Positions 51,229 through 59,475 of a stretch of 64,000 bases of DNA are shown one piece after another (position 1 is the stretch's first letter; each line of letters begins with the position of its first letter). Source of the DNA: Mycobacterium sp. 852002-51163_SCH5372311 (GTDB lineage: Bacteria > Actinomycetota > Actinomycetes > Mycobacteriales > Mycobacteriaceae); the NCBI RefSeq assembly GCF_001667115.1, contig NZ_LZIJ01000027.1:1-64000 (forward strand), given 5' to 3'. The position numbers and the translations under genes are program-made. The notes under the pieces were generated by a model, which made no database searches, was not told the DNA's origin, and saw only the letters and a list, made by a program, of their open reading frames with translations.

Positions 51229-51830
51229 CGGGAGGTCGCCTTTCCTTCGGGCAGCTCGGCCAGCAACAGATCGCGCAGCTGACCGTGAACAAGGTCGAGG
51301 GGCTTCACGTCGCGGCGCACCCGGGCCAGCAGCAGTGCGCCTTCCAGCGCCGAGATCGTCAGGACCGCCAATTCGCCTGCCCGCTGTGCCGAGATGCCGT
51401 CGGCAGTCAATCGCTGCTCGATCAGGTCTGTCCAGCGGTCGAATACCGTGGCCGCCCTCTCCACGACCGGGGCCATCCGCTCCCGGCCGGCCGCTTCTCC
51501 GTCTCCGAAGCCCGCCTCGACGGAAACCGCGGCGATTGGACAACCGGCCCGAAAATCGCTGTCGAGCAATTGCTTTCGGTACTTGTCGACCAATGTGTCC
51601 AAGAGGGCGACGGCCTCACCGGCCCGGCCGATGACGGCGGCGACGTAGTCGCCCGCGTAATCGACCGCTTCGCAGAGCAGTTGGGTACGTCCGCCCGGGA
51701 AGTAGTGATATGCAGACCCGCGCGGCGCGCCGCTGTGCTCGAGAACGTCGGAGATCGCGGTGGCGTGCGCCCCGCGTTCCCTGATCAAGAGGGCCGCAGA
51801 CACCACCATGCGCTCGCGCGGAGTTGCCAT
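51225..51830 (-). CDS. TetR-family regulator (Rv0196-like)
   Basis: A 201-residue TetR repressor with the helix-turn-helix ERMVVSAALLIRERGAHATA, then ISDVLEHSGAPRGSAYHYFPGGR (about residues 5-48), and an LmrA/YxaF-type ligand domain (FRAGCPIAAVSVEAGFGDG). ATG 51830 is preferred; an in-frame ATG at 51848 sits within the palindrome. It lies upstream of the molybdopterin enzyme and overlaps it by ATGA (51225-51228), so the regulator and enzyme form an operon and likely answer to the enzyme's substrate. A perfect inverted repeat immediately upstream is a probable autoregulatory site. It is a paralogue of the regulator at 4965. Confidence 0.9.
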   Translation of the reverse strand: MATPRERMVVSAALLIRERGAHATAISDVLEHSGAPRGSAYHYFPGGRTQLLCEAVDYAGDYVAAVIGRAGEAVALLDTLVDKYRKQLLDSDFRAGCPIAAVSVEAGFGDGEAAGRERMAPVVERAATVFDRWTDLIEQRLTADGISAQRAGELAVLTISALEGALLLARVRRDVKPLDLVHGQLRDLLLAELPEGKATSR

Positions 51831-51848
51831 ATGTATGACGATATACAT
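51831..51848. promoter_or_regulatory. Palindromic operator before TetR-oxidoreductase operon
   Basis: ATGTAT (51831-51836), 6 bp, ATACAT (51843-51848): an exact 6-bp inverted repeat touching the ATG at 51830. On the minus strand a -10-like TATCGT occurs within it. Position is ideal for autorepression by the encoded TetR. Confidence 0.6.
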
Positions 51849-51865
51849 AATCGGGCGTGCTGGCC

Positions 51866-51908
51866 AGACGCAACAGCCCCCGATTTAGGAACGGGGGCTG
51901 TTGCGTCT
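51866..51908. terminator. Hairpin repeat B, 17-bp perfect arms
   Basis: AGACGCAACAGCCCCCG (51866-51882) and CGGGGGCTGTTGCGTCT (51892-51908) are exact reverse complements around a 9-base loop. It lies between the end of the L,D-transpeptidase gene (51923) and the TetR promoter, so it probably ends the transpeptidase transcript. Confidence 0.75.
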
Positions 51909-51922
51909 ACTCGGCGACGGAG

Positions 51923-52816
51923 TTAACTCATCCAGTCGTTGGATCCGTCGTTCCTGGTGTAGGTGCCGACGGAATTTTTGACGATGATCGGATCGCCGGG
52001 ACCGAAGTTGTTGAAGAACCACTTGGCATTGGTGGGGCTGAGGTTGATGCAGCCGTGGCTGACGTCGCGCTTGCCCTGGTCGTCCACCGACCACGGCGCA
52101 CTGTGCACGAAGTTGCCGCTGTTGTCGAACCGCACAGCATCGGTCACCGTCACCCGGTAGCCATTCGCCGAGGTGGACGGAACCCCGTACGTCGAGGAAT
52201 CCATCACCACTGACGGCATCTTCTCTTGGACGTAGTAGGTGCCGTTTGCCGTCTGATGGCCGCCGGCTGCCATACCCATCGACATCGGGAAGGTCTGCAC
52301 CACCGTGCCGTTGCGGGTGACGGTCAGTTGGTGCGTGGCGTCGTCGGCGGTTGCCACCAGCGTGTCCCCGGTCTGGAAGCTGGACACGGTGCCGCCCGCG
52401 TCGACGGTAACCGCGGTGTGAGCGGGCCAGAAGCTCAACGGCCGCCAGCGCAGCTGGGTCGGTGTCTGCCAATAGACCTTGCCCTCGACCGGCGGAGTCG
52501 ACGTGACGTGAACCGCGCTTTCCGCGGCGCCCGCGTCGTCGACCCGCCCGGGAAGGTCGATGATGATCGGCTGGGCCACCCCCACCGTCGAGCCGTTGGA
52601 GGGGCTGATCTTCGGCGGCCCGAATGGCGCCGTACCGGTGGAGGGTGCCGGCGGCGCCGCGACTACCGGTGGCGGGGCAACCCCTGGATCGTCAGGGGTG
52701 GGGTCAGGATCTGCCAGCGCGGAACCCGCACCCAGCACCAGCACCCAGCCCAATACCGAAGCTGTTCCGACCGCTTTCAGAGCGCCGGAGATACTTCCCC
52801 GCGTCCAGCCCGACAT
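51923..52816 (-). CDS. L,D-transpeptidase (YkuD), tandem copy 1
   Basis: A 297-residue secreted peptidoglycan cross-linking enzyme making 3-3 links. An export signal lies at about residues 10-36 ([20 protein letters not shown]), followed by a Pro-rich linker, an Ig-like domain (about 72-150) and the YkuD catalytic domain with H254 and C256 in [17 protein letters not shown] 52816 follows GGAGGG by 9 nt. It closely matches the gene 37 bp upstream, mainly in the catalytic half, and both resemble Rv0192 (LdtMt4). It lacks the longer N-terminal linker of its partner. Inhibition by carbapenems is expected from the family. Confidence 0.9.
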   Translation of the reverse strand: MSGWTRGSISGALKAVGTASVLGWVLVLGAGSALADPDPTPDDPGVAPPPVVAAPPAPSTGTAPFGPPKISPSNGSTVGVAQPIIIDLPGRVDDAGAAESAVHVTSTPPVEGKVYWQTPTQLRWRPLSFWPAHTAVTVDAGGTVSSFQTGDTLVATADDATHQLTVTRNGTVVQTFPMSMGMAAGGHQTANGTYYVQEKMPSVVMDSSTYGVPSTSANGYRVTVTDAVRFDNSGNFVHSAPWSVDDQGKRDVSHGCINLSPTNAKWFFNNFGPGDPIIVKNSVGTYTRNDGSNDWMS

Positions 52817-52853
52817 ATATGCGTCCCTCCGGTCGCTTTTCGAAACTAGATTC

Positions 52854-53840
52854 CTACATCTGCCAGTCGTTGGAGCCGTCGTTCTTGGGGGTGCCGACAG
52901 AGTTCTTCACGATGATGGGATCACCGCTGCCGAAGTTGTCGAAGAACCACTTCGCGTTGGTGGGGCTCAGGTTGATGCAGCCGTGGCTGACGTCGCGCTT
53001 GCCCTGGTCGCCCACGGACCACGGCGCGCTGTGCACGAAGTTGCCGCTGTTGTCGAATCGGACGGCGTCGGCCACCGTCACCTTGTAGCCGTTGGCCGAG
53101 TCGACCGGGACCCCGTACGTCGACGAGTCCATGACCACCGAGTGCATCTTCTCGAGCACGTAGTACGTGCCGTTCGCGGTTTGGTGGCCGCCTGCCGCCA
53201 TGCCCATCGACATCGGGAAGGTCTGTACCACCGTGCCGTTGCGGGTGATCGTCATCTGATGTGTCGCATCGTCGGCGGTCGCGATCAGCGAGTCACCGGT
53301 GGTGAAGCTCGACACGGTGCCGGCCGCATCGACGGTAACCGTGGCGTGCGCCGGCCAGAACGCAAGCGGGCGCCAGCGCACCTGGGTGGGGGTCAACCAG
53401 TAGAACTTGCCCGGCACCGGCGGAACCGACGAGACGTGGATGGCACTTTCAGCCATCGGCCGGTCTGCGATCGGAACCGCGAAATTGATGATGATCGGCT
53501 TGGCCACGCCGACCATCGACCCGTTGACCGGGTTGAAGGTAGGCGGACGGAACGGAGGGTTTCCGGTGAACGGCGTCGGATTCTGTCCGGCAACCTGCCC
53601 AGCGGCCGCCGGCTCGCCGGGCAGCGGCGCCCCGGGCGGCGGCACAGCCCCTTCGCCAGGTACCGCGGGCGGCTGCGCCAACCACGGCAGCGCCGGCGGC
53701 GCCCCCGGGTCGGCTGGTGCGGCGACCGGCCCAGGACCGGGTGGATCGGGTTCCGGGTCTGCCAGGGCGGCGCCCGGACTGAGCACCAACACCAGCACGC
53801 TCAGAGCGGCGAGGAGGCCTCCCCTCGTCCAGCGCCACAT
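52854..53840 (-). CDS. L,D-transpeptidase (YkuD), tandem copy 2
   Basis: A 328-residue paralogue of the gene at 51923. It starts with a signal peptide ([22 protein letters not shown]), then about 75 Pro/Gly/Ala-rich residues that probably span part of the cell wall, an Ig-like domain, and the YkuD domain with catalytic C288 in [13 protein letters not shown] 53840 has GGGAGGG at 6-9 nt, whereas ATG 53846 abuts it, so 53840 is preferred. Its length is nearer Rv0192 (about 366) than that of copy 1. The Rv0193c-Rv0195 genes that follow Rv0192 in M. tuberculosis are missing here. Confidence 0.9.
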   Translation of the reverse strand: MWRWTRGGLLAALSVLVLVLSPGAALADPEPDPPGPGPVAAPADPGAPPALPWLAQPPAVPGEGAVPPPGAPLPGEPAAAGQVAGQNPTPFTGNPPFRPPTFNPVNGSMVGVAKPIIINFAVPIADRPMAESAIHVSSVPPVPGKFYWLTPTQVRWRPLAFWPAHATVTVDAAGTVSSFTTGDSLIATADDATHQMTITRNGTVVQTFPMSMGMAAGGHQTANGTYYVLEKMHSVVMDSSTYGVPVDSANGYKVTVADAVRFDNSGNFVHSAPWSVGDQGKRDVSHGCINLSPTNAKWFFDNFGSGDPIIVKNSVGTPKNDGSNDWQM

Positions 53841-53957
53841 ACACATCCCTCCCGTCTCGTTTGGCCCAGTGTGGCATAGCGCGGCCACCAGTTACCTAAT
53901 TCCAAAGCCGATGGACTGCCACCTCGTGGCCCCGTTAATGCCGCTGACCTGCGACGT

Positions 53958-55202
53958 TCACGCGTCCTGTGAAGTTGGCTCGGCCGAAGCAGGCGGGTGG
54001 TCCAACAACTGCCGGTTGGCGGCCATGCCGACCAGGGCGATAGCCATCAGGCCCGCCGACGCGCTCAGCATCACTGCCACGCTGCCCTCGTACAACAGCC
54101 CCGCGACCCCGACCAGCGAGCCGGCCGCGATACCAAACTGGAAGGCCGTCACGTACAGGCCCGACGCTCCATCGGGGTCATCGGCACCGCTGCGCATCGC
54201 CGCGGATTGCAGTATCGGTGAAACACCGGTCGCCATCGCGCCCCACAACACAATCGCCCCGGTTCCGATCAGGGCGGTCGCCAGGGTGCGGTTGCCGCCG
54301 AACGCCAGCGCGGTCAGCACGACGAACGCCGCCGTCAGGGCACCCATGCAGACCAGGACCGCACCCCGGGGCCGATGGTCCAGCGGCCGCGCCACCAGCG
54401 GCACCGCCACCACGCCTGCGATCCCGTACGCGGCGAGCAACCAGACCAGGTTCGGCACGCCCACCCCGACGACATCGCGGATGATCACCACGATGAAGGA
54501 GTAGGAGACGAAGTGGGCGGTGACGGCCACCATGGTGAGCAGGCTTACCGTGATCAACCCGCGATTACGGTGATGCCGTGACCGCGCGCCCACATGCGCG
54601 AGCTGATCTTCGGTGAGCACCATCGGCGGCAGCACCAACGCTGCGACGATCGTGACGACGGCGGCCGCGACGGTGACGCACACCACCGCCAGCCGCCAGC
54701 CCCACATCCCGCTCATGGCCGCCACCAGCGGGCTGCCGACCGCCAGCGCCAGGCTGGTTCCGGCATAGATCGACGTCGTCGCACGTCCGCCATGGCTGGG
54801 CGGTACCAGCCGGGTGGCGATCGGCGCGATGACCGACCACAGCAGGCCGTGGGTGACGGCGCACAGCACGCGTCCGGCGGCCAGGACCGCGAAGCTGGGC
54901 GCCAGCGCGGTCAGCAGTTGCGAGACGGTCAGGCAAGTCAGGCTCAGCAGGAACGCCCGTCGCCGCGGCCAATGCGCCGTCCACCGCACCAACGGCACCG
55001 TCGTCAGCGCCGCCACCAGCGCATACAACGCCAGCAGCAATCCCGCCTCGACGGGACTTGCCTTCGGGTCCGCCAACGCGCCCACCGGCAGAAGTTCGGC
55101 TGTCACATAGATGAAGGCAGCGGCGGCCAGCACGGATAGTTGCACCGCGATCCGTGGCGTCCACGTTCGTGCGGGTGCGGGGGCGGTTTCGGTTTCGATC
55201 AT
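53958..55202 (-). CDS. MFS drug/sugar efflux transporter (Rv0191-like)
   Basis: A 414-residue major facilitator protein with 12 membrane helices in two halves separated by a basic loop (AHVGARSRHHRNRGL). The DHA1/AraJ-type features are YVTAELLPVGALADPKASPVEAG in helix 1-2, VRWTAHWPRRRAFLLSLTC as the conserved loop 2-3 and GRVLCAVTHGLLWSVIAP in helix 4. It matches Rv0191 (about 413 residues), placed as a chloramphenicol or sugar-type exporter; the substrate is not known. Start is ATG 55202. It lies 117 bp before the transpeptidase copy 2 on the same strand and 121 bp after ricR's end. Confidence 0.9.
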   Translation of the reverse strand: MIETETAPAPARTWTPRIAVQLSVLAAAAFIYVTAELLPVGALADPKASPVEAGLLLALYALVAALTTVPLVRWTAHWPRRRAFLLSLTCLTVSQLLTALAPSFAVLAAGRVLCAVTHGLLWSVIAPIATRLVPPSHGGRATTSIYAGTSLALAVGSPLVAAMSGMWGWRLAVVCVTVAAAVVTIVAALVLPPMVLTEDQLAHVGARSRHHRNRGLITVSLLTMVAVTAHFVSYSFIVVIIRDVVGVGVPNLVWLLAAYGIAGVVAVPLVARPLDHRPRGAVLVCMGALTAAFVVLTALAFGGNRTLATALIGTGAIVLWGAMATGVSPILQSAAMRSGADDPDGASGLYVTAFQFGIAAGSLVGVAGLLYEGSVAVMLSASAGLMAIALVGMAANRQLLDHPPASAEPTSQDA

Positions 55203-55323
55203 CGGCTTTTCAAGGTGTGGGATCCCCGGACAACTTTTGTACCGGCCGGATCACGCTGACCCATACCGTACGCACTGCGACGACGTGTTTTAACCACCTG
55301 GGCGGTTCAACACGCCCGCGTGA

Positions 55324-55617
55324 TCAGGAACGAACCAGCCGTGCGATGGCCGCGGACGCTTCGGCAAGCTTGTGGTCGGCCTCGCTGCCACCCTCTGCTA
55401 CCGCACGGGTGACGCAGTGGTTCAGGTGCTCGTCGAGCAGGTTGAGGGCCACCGACCGCAGCGCACTGTTGACGGCGCTGATCTGGGTGAGGACGTCGAT
55501 GCAGTACTTGTCGTCTTCGATCATCCGCGCGATCCCACGCACTTGACCCTCGATGCGTCGCAGTCGCTTGGCGTAGTCGTCCTTCTGCTGCGAATATCCG
55601 TGTGCCGTAGAAGTCAC
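55324..55617 (-). CDS. ricR: Copper-sensing repressor RicR (CsoR family)
   Basis: A 97-residue CsoR-family repressor. The Cu(I) ligands Cys-His-Cys are C39, H64 and C68 (DDKYCIDV and LLDEHLNHCVTRA). The four-helix core begins KRLRRIEGQVRGIARMIE. Sequence matches Rv0190 RicR, which releases its operators when copper rises and controls mymT, lpqS, mmcO and other genes. GTG 55617 is the start. A RicR operator occurs 18-37 bp upstream (55636-55654), in the divergent region with ilvD, so it is autoregulated. Confidence 0.96.
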   Translation of the reverse strand: MTSTAHGYSQQKDDYAKRLRRIEGQVRGIARMIEDDKYCIDVLTQISAVNSALRSVALNLLDEHLNHCVTRAVAEGGSEADHKLAEASAAIARLVRS

Positions 55618-55635
55618 ATCGACGACTATACCTTT

Positions 55636-55654
55636 TATACCCTGGCGGGGTATG
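55636..55654. promoter_or_regulatory. RicR operator upstream of ricR
   Basis: TATACCCTGGCGGGGTATG: arms TATACCC and GGGTATG around 5 bp, the palindrome of the M. tuberculosis RicR regulon. It is near-identical to the mymT site at 59242-59260. Confidence 0.85.
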
Positions 55655-55697
55655 ACCCGCGGGATTTTGCGCTGGTGAGACCTCGCATACTTGGACG

Positions 55698-57389
55698 ATG
55701 ACCCCTGACATCAAGCCCCGCAGTCGCGACGTCACCGACGGCCTGGAGAAGGCCGCCGCCCGTGGCATGCTGCGGGCGGTAGGCATGGGGGACGAAGACT
55801 TCGCCAAGGCCCAGATCGGCGTCGCCTCCTCCTGGAACGAGATCACGCCGTGCAATCTCTCCCTGGACCGGCTGGCCAAGGCGGTCAAGGAGGGCGTGTT
55901 CGCGGCGGGCGGGTACCCGCTCGAGTTCGGCACGATCTCGGTTTCCGACGGAATATCGATGGGCCACGAGGGCATGCACTTCTCGCTGGTGTCCCGCGAG
56001 GTGATCGCCGACAGCGTGGAAACGGTGATGCAGGCCGAGCGGCTCGACGGGTCGGTGCTGCTGGCCGGCTGCGACAAGTCCCTGCCCGGGATGCTGATGG
56101 CCGCCGCGCGGCTGGACCTGGCCTCAGTGTTCCTCTACGCCGGCTCGATTCTGCCCGGGGTGGCCAAGCTCTCCGACGGCAGCGAGCGTGAGGTCACCAT
56201 CATCGACGCGTTCGAGGCGGTCGGCGCGTGCTCGCGCGGCTTGATGAGCCGCGAGGACGTCGACGCCATCGAGCGGGCGATCTGCCCCGGCGAGGGCGCG
56301 TGTGGCGGCATGTACACCGCCAACACCATGGCCAGCGCCGCCGAAGCGCTGGGCATGTCGCTGCCGGGCAGCGCGGCACCACCGGCGACCGACCGCCGCC
56401 GCGACGGGTTCGCCCGCCGCAGCGGTCAGGCCGTCATCGAACTGCTGCGCCGCGGCATCACCGCCCGCGACATCCTCACCCGGGAGGCGTTCGAGAACGC
56501 GATCGCCGTGGTGATGGCGTTCGGCGGCTCTACCAACGCGGTGCTGCACCTGCTGGCCATCGCACAAGAAGCCGGTGTCGCGCTGTCCCTCGACGACTTC
56601 AGCCGGATCGGGTCGAAAGTGCCGCACCTGGCCAACGTCAAGCCGTTCGGTCAGCACGTGATGGTCGACGTCGACCACATCGGCGGCGTCCCGGTGGTAA
56701 TGAAAACACTGTTAGACGCCGGCCTGCTGCACGGCGATTGCCTGACGGTGACCGGCAAGACGGTGGCCGAGAACCTGGCCGCCATCGCCCCACCCGACCC
56801 GGACGGCAAGGTGCTGCGCGCGCTCAACAACCCCATCCACCCGACCGGCGGCATCACCATCCTGCGCGGATCGCTGGCGCCGGAGGGCGCGGTGGTCAAG
56901 TCGGCCGGTTTCGATTCCGATGTGTTCGAGGGCACCGCAAGGGTTTTCGACGGCGAGCGGGCCGCGCTCGATGCCCTCGAGGACGGCACCATCACCGCGG
57001 GCGACGCGGTGGTGATCCGCTACGAGGGCCCCAAGGGTGGCCCCGGGATGCGCGAGATGCTCGCCATCACCGGCGCCATCAAGGGCGCCGGGCTCGGCAA
57101 GGACGTGCTGCTACTGACCGACGGCCGGTTCTCCGGCGGAACGACCGGCCTGTGCGTGGGTCACATCGCACCGGAAGCCGTCGACGCCGGACCCATCGCC
57201 TTCCTGCGTGACGGCGACCGGATCCGTCTCGACGTCGCCAGCCAAACGCTCGACGTGCTGGCCGACCCGGCCGAATTTTCCTCTAGACAAAAGGATTTCA
57301 ATCCTCCGCCACCCCGCTACACCACCGGTGTGCTGGCCAAGTACGTCAAGCTCGTCGGGTCGGCCGCGGTCGGCGCGGTCTGCGGCTAG
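55698..57389 (+). CDS. ilvD: Dihydroxy-acid dehydratase IlvD
   Basis: A 563-residue iron-sulfur dehydratase of valine/isoleucine/pantothenate synthesis, converting 2,3-dihydroxyacids to 2-keto acids. Cluster cysteines are readable at C52 ([11 protein letters not shown]), C125 ([11 protein letters not shown]) and C201 ([14 protein letters not shown]). The [16 protein letters not shown] and [19 protein letters not shown] blocks complete the fold. Start is ATG 55698. It is divergent from ricR; copper can displace iron from such clusters, which makes the neighbouring copper sensor biologically sensible. It corresponds to Rv0189c. Confidence 0.95.
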   Translation: MTPDIKPRSRDVTDGLEKAAARGMLRAVGMGDEDFAKAQIGVASSWNEITPCNLSLDRLAKAVKEGVFAAGGYPLEFGTISVSDGISMGHEGMHFSLVSREVIADSVETVMQAERLDGSVLLAGCDKSLPGMLMAAARLDLASVFLYAGSILPGVAKLSDGSEREVTIIDAFEAVGACSRGLMSREDVDAIERAICPGEGACGGMYTANTMASAAEALGMSLPGSAAPPATDRRRDGFARRSGQAVIELLRRGITARDILTREAFENAIAVVMAFGGSTNAVLHLLAIAQEAGVALSLDDFSRIGSKVPHLANVKPFGQHVMVDVDHIGGVPVVMKTLLDAGLLHGDCLTVTGKTVAENLAAIAPPDPDGKVLRALNNPIHPTGGITILRGSLAPEGAVVKSAGFDSDVFEGTARVFDGERAALDALEDGTITAGDAVVIRYEGPKGGPGMREMLAITGAIKGAGLGKDVLLLTDGRFSGGTTGLCVGHIAPEAVDAGPIAFLRDGDRIRLDVASQTLDVLADPAEFSSRQKDFNPPPPRYTTGVLAKYVKLVGSAAVGAVCG

Positions 57390-57473
57390 TGGATACCGGT
57401 GCGAGAGTGCGCGTTTGTACACGACACACCGGCAGACATTGGCATTTTGTGCACCCTCGCCACGAGGAGTCTC

Positions 57474-58457
57474 ATGGACATCATTGACCGGCTGCGCCTG
57501 GACGTTCCGGTGGGACAGGCGGGCATGGGCGGCGGTCTGGCCGGTGCGACGCTGGCCGCCGCCGTCGCCAAGGCCGGCGGTCTGGGCACGCTGGGCCTGA
57601 CCACGCCGTGGCAACTGCGAAGCTGGATCGATCGGGTGCGCGCCGCGGCACCTGGTCGCGCGGTCGCGGTAAACCTGTTGATGCGCTTCGTGGGTCGCCG
57701 CCACGTCGAAGTGTGTGTCGACAGCCGCATTGACGTCGCCGTGCTCGCCTTCGGCGAAACGCGCAGCCTGGTCGAGCATCTGCGCGACGCGGGGATCTTC
57801 GTCGTCGTGATGGTCGGTACGGCCGCGCAGGCACGCCGCGCCGTCGCCTGGGGTGCCGACGGTTTGATCGCGCAGGGCCGAGAAGCCGGAGGTCACCTCG
57901 TCGGAACCGAGCCCGCAATGGACTTCCTGCCGCAAGCGCTGGCCGCAGCGGGAGATCGCCCGGTGTTCGTGGCCGGCGGAATCGCCGACCGTGCCGACAC
58001 CCGAGCCGCCCTGGCCGCGGGCGCCAGCGGCGTCATCGCCGGAACACGATTCCTGCTCACGCACGAGGCCGACGCCAACCGCGAGTACCAGCGGCGAATC
58101 CTCAACGCGGACAAGACGATCGAGACCGACCTTTTCGGAGTCACCTGGCCGCTCCGGCACCGCGTGGTACCCAATGCCGCCACCCGGCGCTGGTGCCGCG
58201 ACGACGGGTGGGCCAAGGCAATTCCGGCGCGGCTCAACGCGGTCAGCCGCCCGCTGTCCGCGCCGCTCTACCGCGACCTGGGCGGCGTACTGCGCCTGCA
58301 GTCACCGCGTCGTCCGCTGTTCACACCGGCGGCGCCGGTTCGCCGGATGCCGGATTCCTGGGTCGACCGCGCAGCCTTGTACGCCGGTGAGACGGCGCTG
58401 CGGATATCCGAGGTCACCTCCGCCGAACAGGCGGTCAAAGACCTGAGTCCACGTTGA
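57474..58457 (+). CDS. Nitronate monooxygenase/2-nitropropane dioxygenase family
   Basis: A 327-residue FMN-dependent TIM-barrel enzyme. Signatures are VPVGQAGMGGGLAGATLAAA at the N-terminus, WGADGLIAQGREAGGHLVG for phosphate and FMN, and VFVAGGIADRADTRAALAAG with VIAGTRFLL. Such enzymes oxidise toxic nitronates, or serve as enoyl-ACP reductase-like FMN enzymes. ATG 57474 follows GAGGAG. It is not at this position in M. tuberculosis, where Rv0188, a small membrane protein, is found and here absent. It follows ilvD by 84 bp and may share its transcript. Confidence 0.87.
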   Translation: MDIIDRLRLDVPVGQAGMGGGLAGATLAAAVAKAGGLGTLGLTTPWQLRSWIDRVRAAAPGRAVAVNLLMRFVGRRHVEVCVDSRIDVAVLAFGETRSLVEHLRDAGIFVVVMVGTAAQARRAVAWGADGLIAQGREAGGHLVGTEPAMDFLPQALAAAGDRPVFVAGGIADRADTRAALAAGASGVIAGTRFLLTHEADANREYQRRILNADKTIETDLFGVTWPLRHRVVPNAATRRWCRDDGWAKAIPARLNAVSRPLSAPLYRDLGGVLRLQSPRRPLFTPAAPVRRMPDSWVDRAALYAGETALRISEVTSAEQAVKDLSPR

Positions 58458-58462
58458 CTTGA

Positions 58463-58520
58463 CGAGCAGACGCAAAAGCACCCGTTTCGGCACGAAATTG
58501 GGCGCTTTTGCGTCTGCTCG
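58463..58520. terminator. Hairpin repeat C, 17-bp perfect arms
   Basis: CGAGCAGACGCAAAAGC (58463-58479) and GCTTTTGCGTCTGCTCG (58504-58520) are exact reverse complements; the loop (58480-58503) holds a second imperfect inverted repeat. It lies between the converging ends of the nitronate monooxygenase (58457) and O-methyltransferase (58527) genes and fits a bidirectional terminator. Confidence 0.75.
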
Positions 58521-58526
58521 CCGCAG

Positions 58527-59183
58527 CTAGCGCACCGCCGCGATCGCGAAACCGTCCCAGCCCTTGACCCCGACGGTCTGCAGGACCGCGGTGTCCAGCC
58601 GGGGGTGCTCACCCATCACCTGCAGCGTTTGGCGCGTCGCCGTGACCCTGGGGTCAGCTGACTCCGTCAGGATCTGGCCGTCCCGAATGACGTTGTCCAC
58701 CACAATGATCGAGCCGGGACGGGACAGCCGGACCGCCCAGTCGAGGTAGGCGAGATTGTTCTCTTTGTCGGCGTCGATGAACACCAGATCGAACGGGCCG
58801 CCGGTCACCGTCGGCAAGGTGTCCAACGCGGCGCCGACCACCAACTCCACCCGGTCGGCCACACCGGCCCGTTCCAGGTTGGCTCGTGCGACGTCGACGT
58901 GCTTGGGTTCGTATTCCAGCGTCACCACCCGTCCCTGCGGACCAGCGCCGCGGGCCAGCCAGATGGTGCTGAAACCGCCCAAGGTGCCGAGCTCGAGGAT
59001 GCGGCGCGCCTGCATCGCACCGGCCAGCAGACAGAGGAACTTGCCCTGCTGCGCTGACACGGCGATCGGAGGCAATCCGGCCGCCTGGCTGGCCGTCAAG
59101 GCTTCCGTCAGGACTGGATCGTCGCCGACCACGGTGCCGTCCAAGAACGCGTCCACTGCTTGTGGCGTTGGGTTTTCGACCAT
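58527..59183 (-). CDS. SAM-dependent O-methyltransferase (Rv0187-like)
   Basis: A 218-residue class I catechol-O-methyltransferase-like enzyme. The SAM motif is RILELGTLGGFSTIWLARG, with YEPKHVDVARANLERAG as the acidic post-loop, DLVFIDADKENNLAYLDWAV supplying metal-binding aspartates and IIVVDNVIRDGQI following. The small-substrate acceptor is unknown. Start is ATG 59183. It closely follows Rv0187 (about 220 residues). It is divergent from mymT with the RicR operator between them, so copper control could also reach it, though the operator sits nearer mymT. Confidence 0.9.
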   Translation of the reverse strand: MVENPTPQAVDAFLDGTVVGDDPVLTEALTASQAAGLPPIAVSAQQGKFLCLLAGAMQARRILELGTLGGFSTIWLARGAGPQGRVVTLEYEPKHVDVARANLERAGVADRVELVVGAALDTLPTVTGGPFDLVFIDADKENNLAYLDWAVRLSRPGSIIVVDNVIRDGQILTESADPRVTATRQTLQVMGEHPRLDTAVLQTVGVKGWDGFAIAAVR

Positions 59184-59241
59184 GCGCTCACGCTAGCGGT
59201 GCGGCGCGGCAGGGCGATACGTGTGTCCGGCTGCTTGCGTA

Positions 59242-59260
59242 TATACCCATACGGGGTATA
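59242..59260 (+). promoter_or_regulatory. RicR operator upstream of mymT
   Basis: TATACCCATACGGGTATA-type palindrome: exact arms TATACCC (59242-59248) and GGGTATA (59254-59260) around ATACG. It is 47 bp before the mymT ATG, in the region shared with the divergent O-methyltransferase gene. Confidence 0.88.
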
Positions 59261-59307
59261 GGCTCATGAACGTGTACGGAGTACCGACACCGAGAAGGGA
59301 ATACGAA

Positions 59308-59454
59308 ATGACCAACTACGAGGCAGGAACCGTGCTGACATGTGGCCACGAGGGCTGCGGATGCCGGGTACGGATCGAACACGAGTGCCACTGCTCGAAC
59401 TCCGGCCAGGCCTACCGCTGCACCTGCGGCGAAGAGCTGGTGCCAGTCGAGTAG
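59308..59454 (+). CDS. mymT: Copper metallothionein MymT
   Basis: A 48-residue cytosolic protein binding Cu(I) through seven cysteines (C12, C17, C19, C27, C29, C38, C40) in CxC and CxxxxCxC arrangements: [18 protein letters not shown] and YRCTCGEE. This matches the M. tuberculosis metallothionein MymT, which has the same cysteine count and spacing. ATG 59308 follows AAGGGA at 8 nt, chosen over longer in-frame starts because family similarity begins at MTNYEAGT. It is preceded by a RicR operator, so copper induction is expected. It lies between Rv0187- and bglS-like genes, as in M. tuberculosis. Confidence 0.95.
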   Translation: MTNYEAGTVLTCGHEGCGCRVRIEHECHCSNSGQAYRCTCGEELVPVE

Positions 59455-59475
59455 GCCGGAAAGGCCGGTCGGGTG

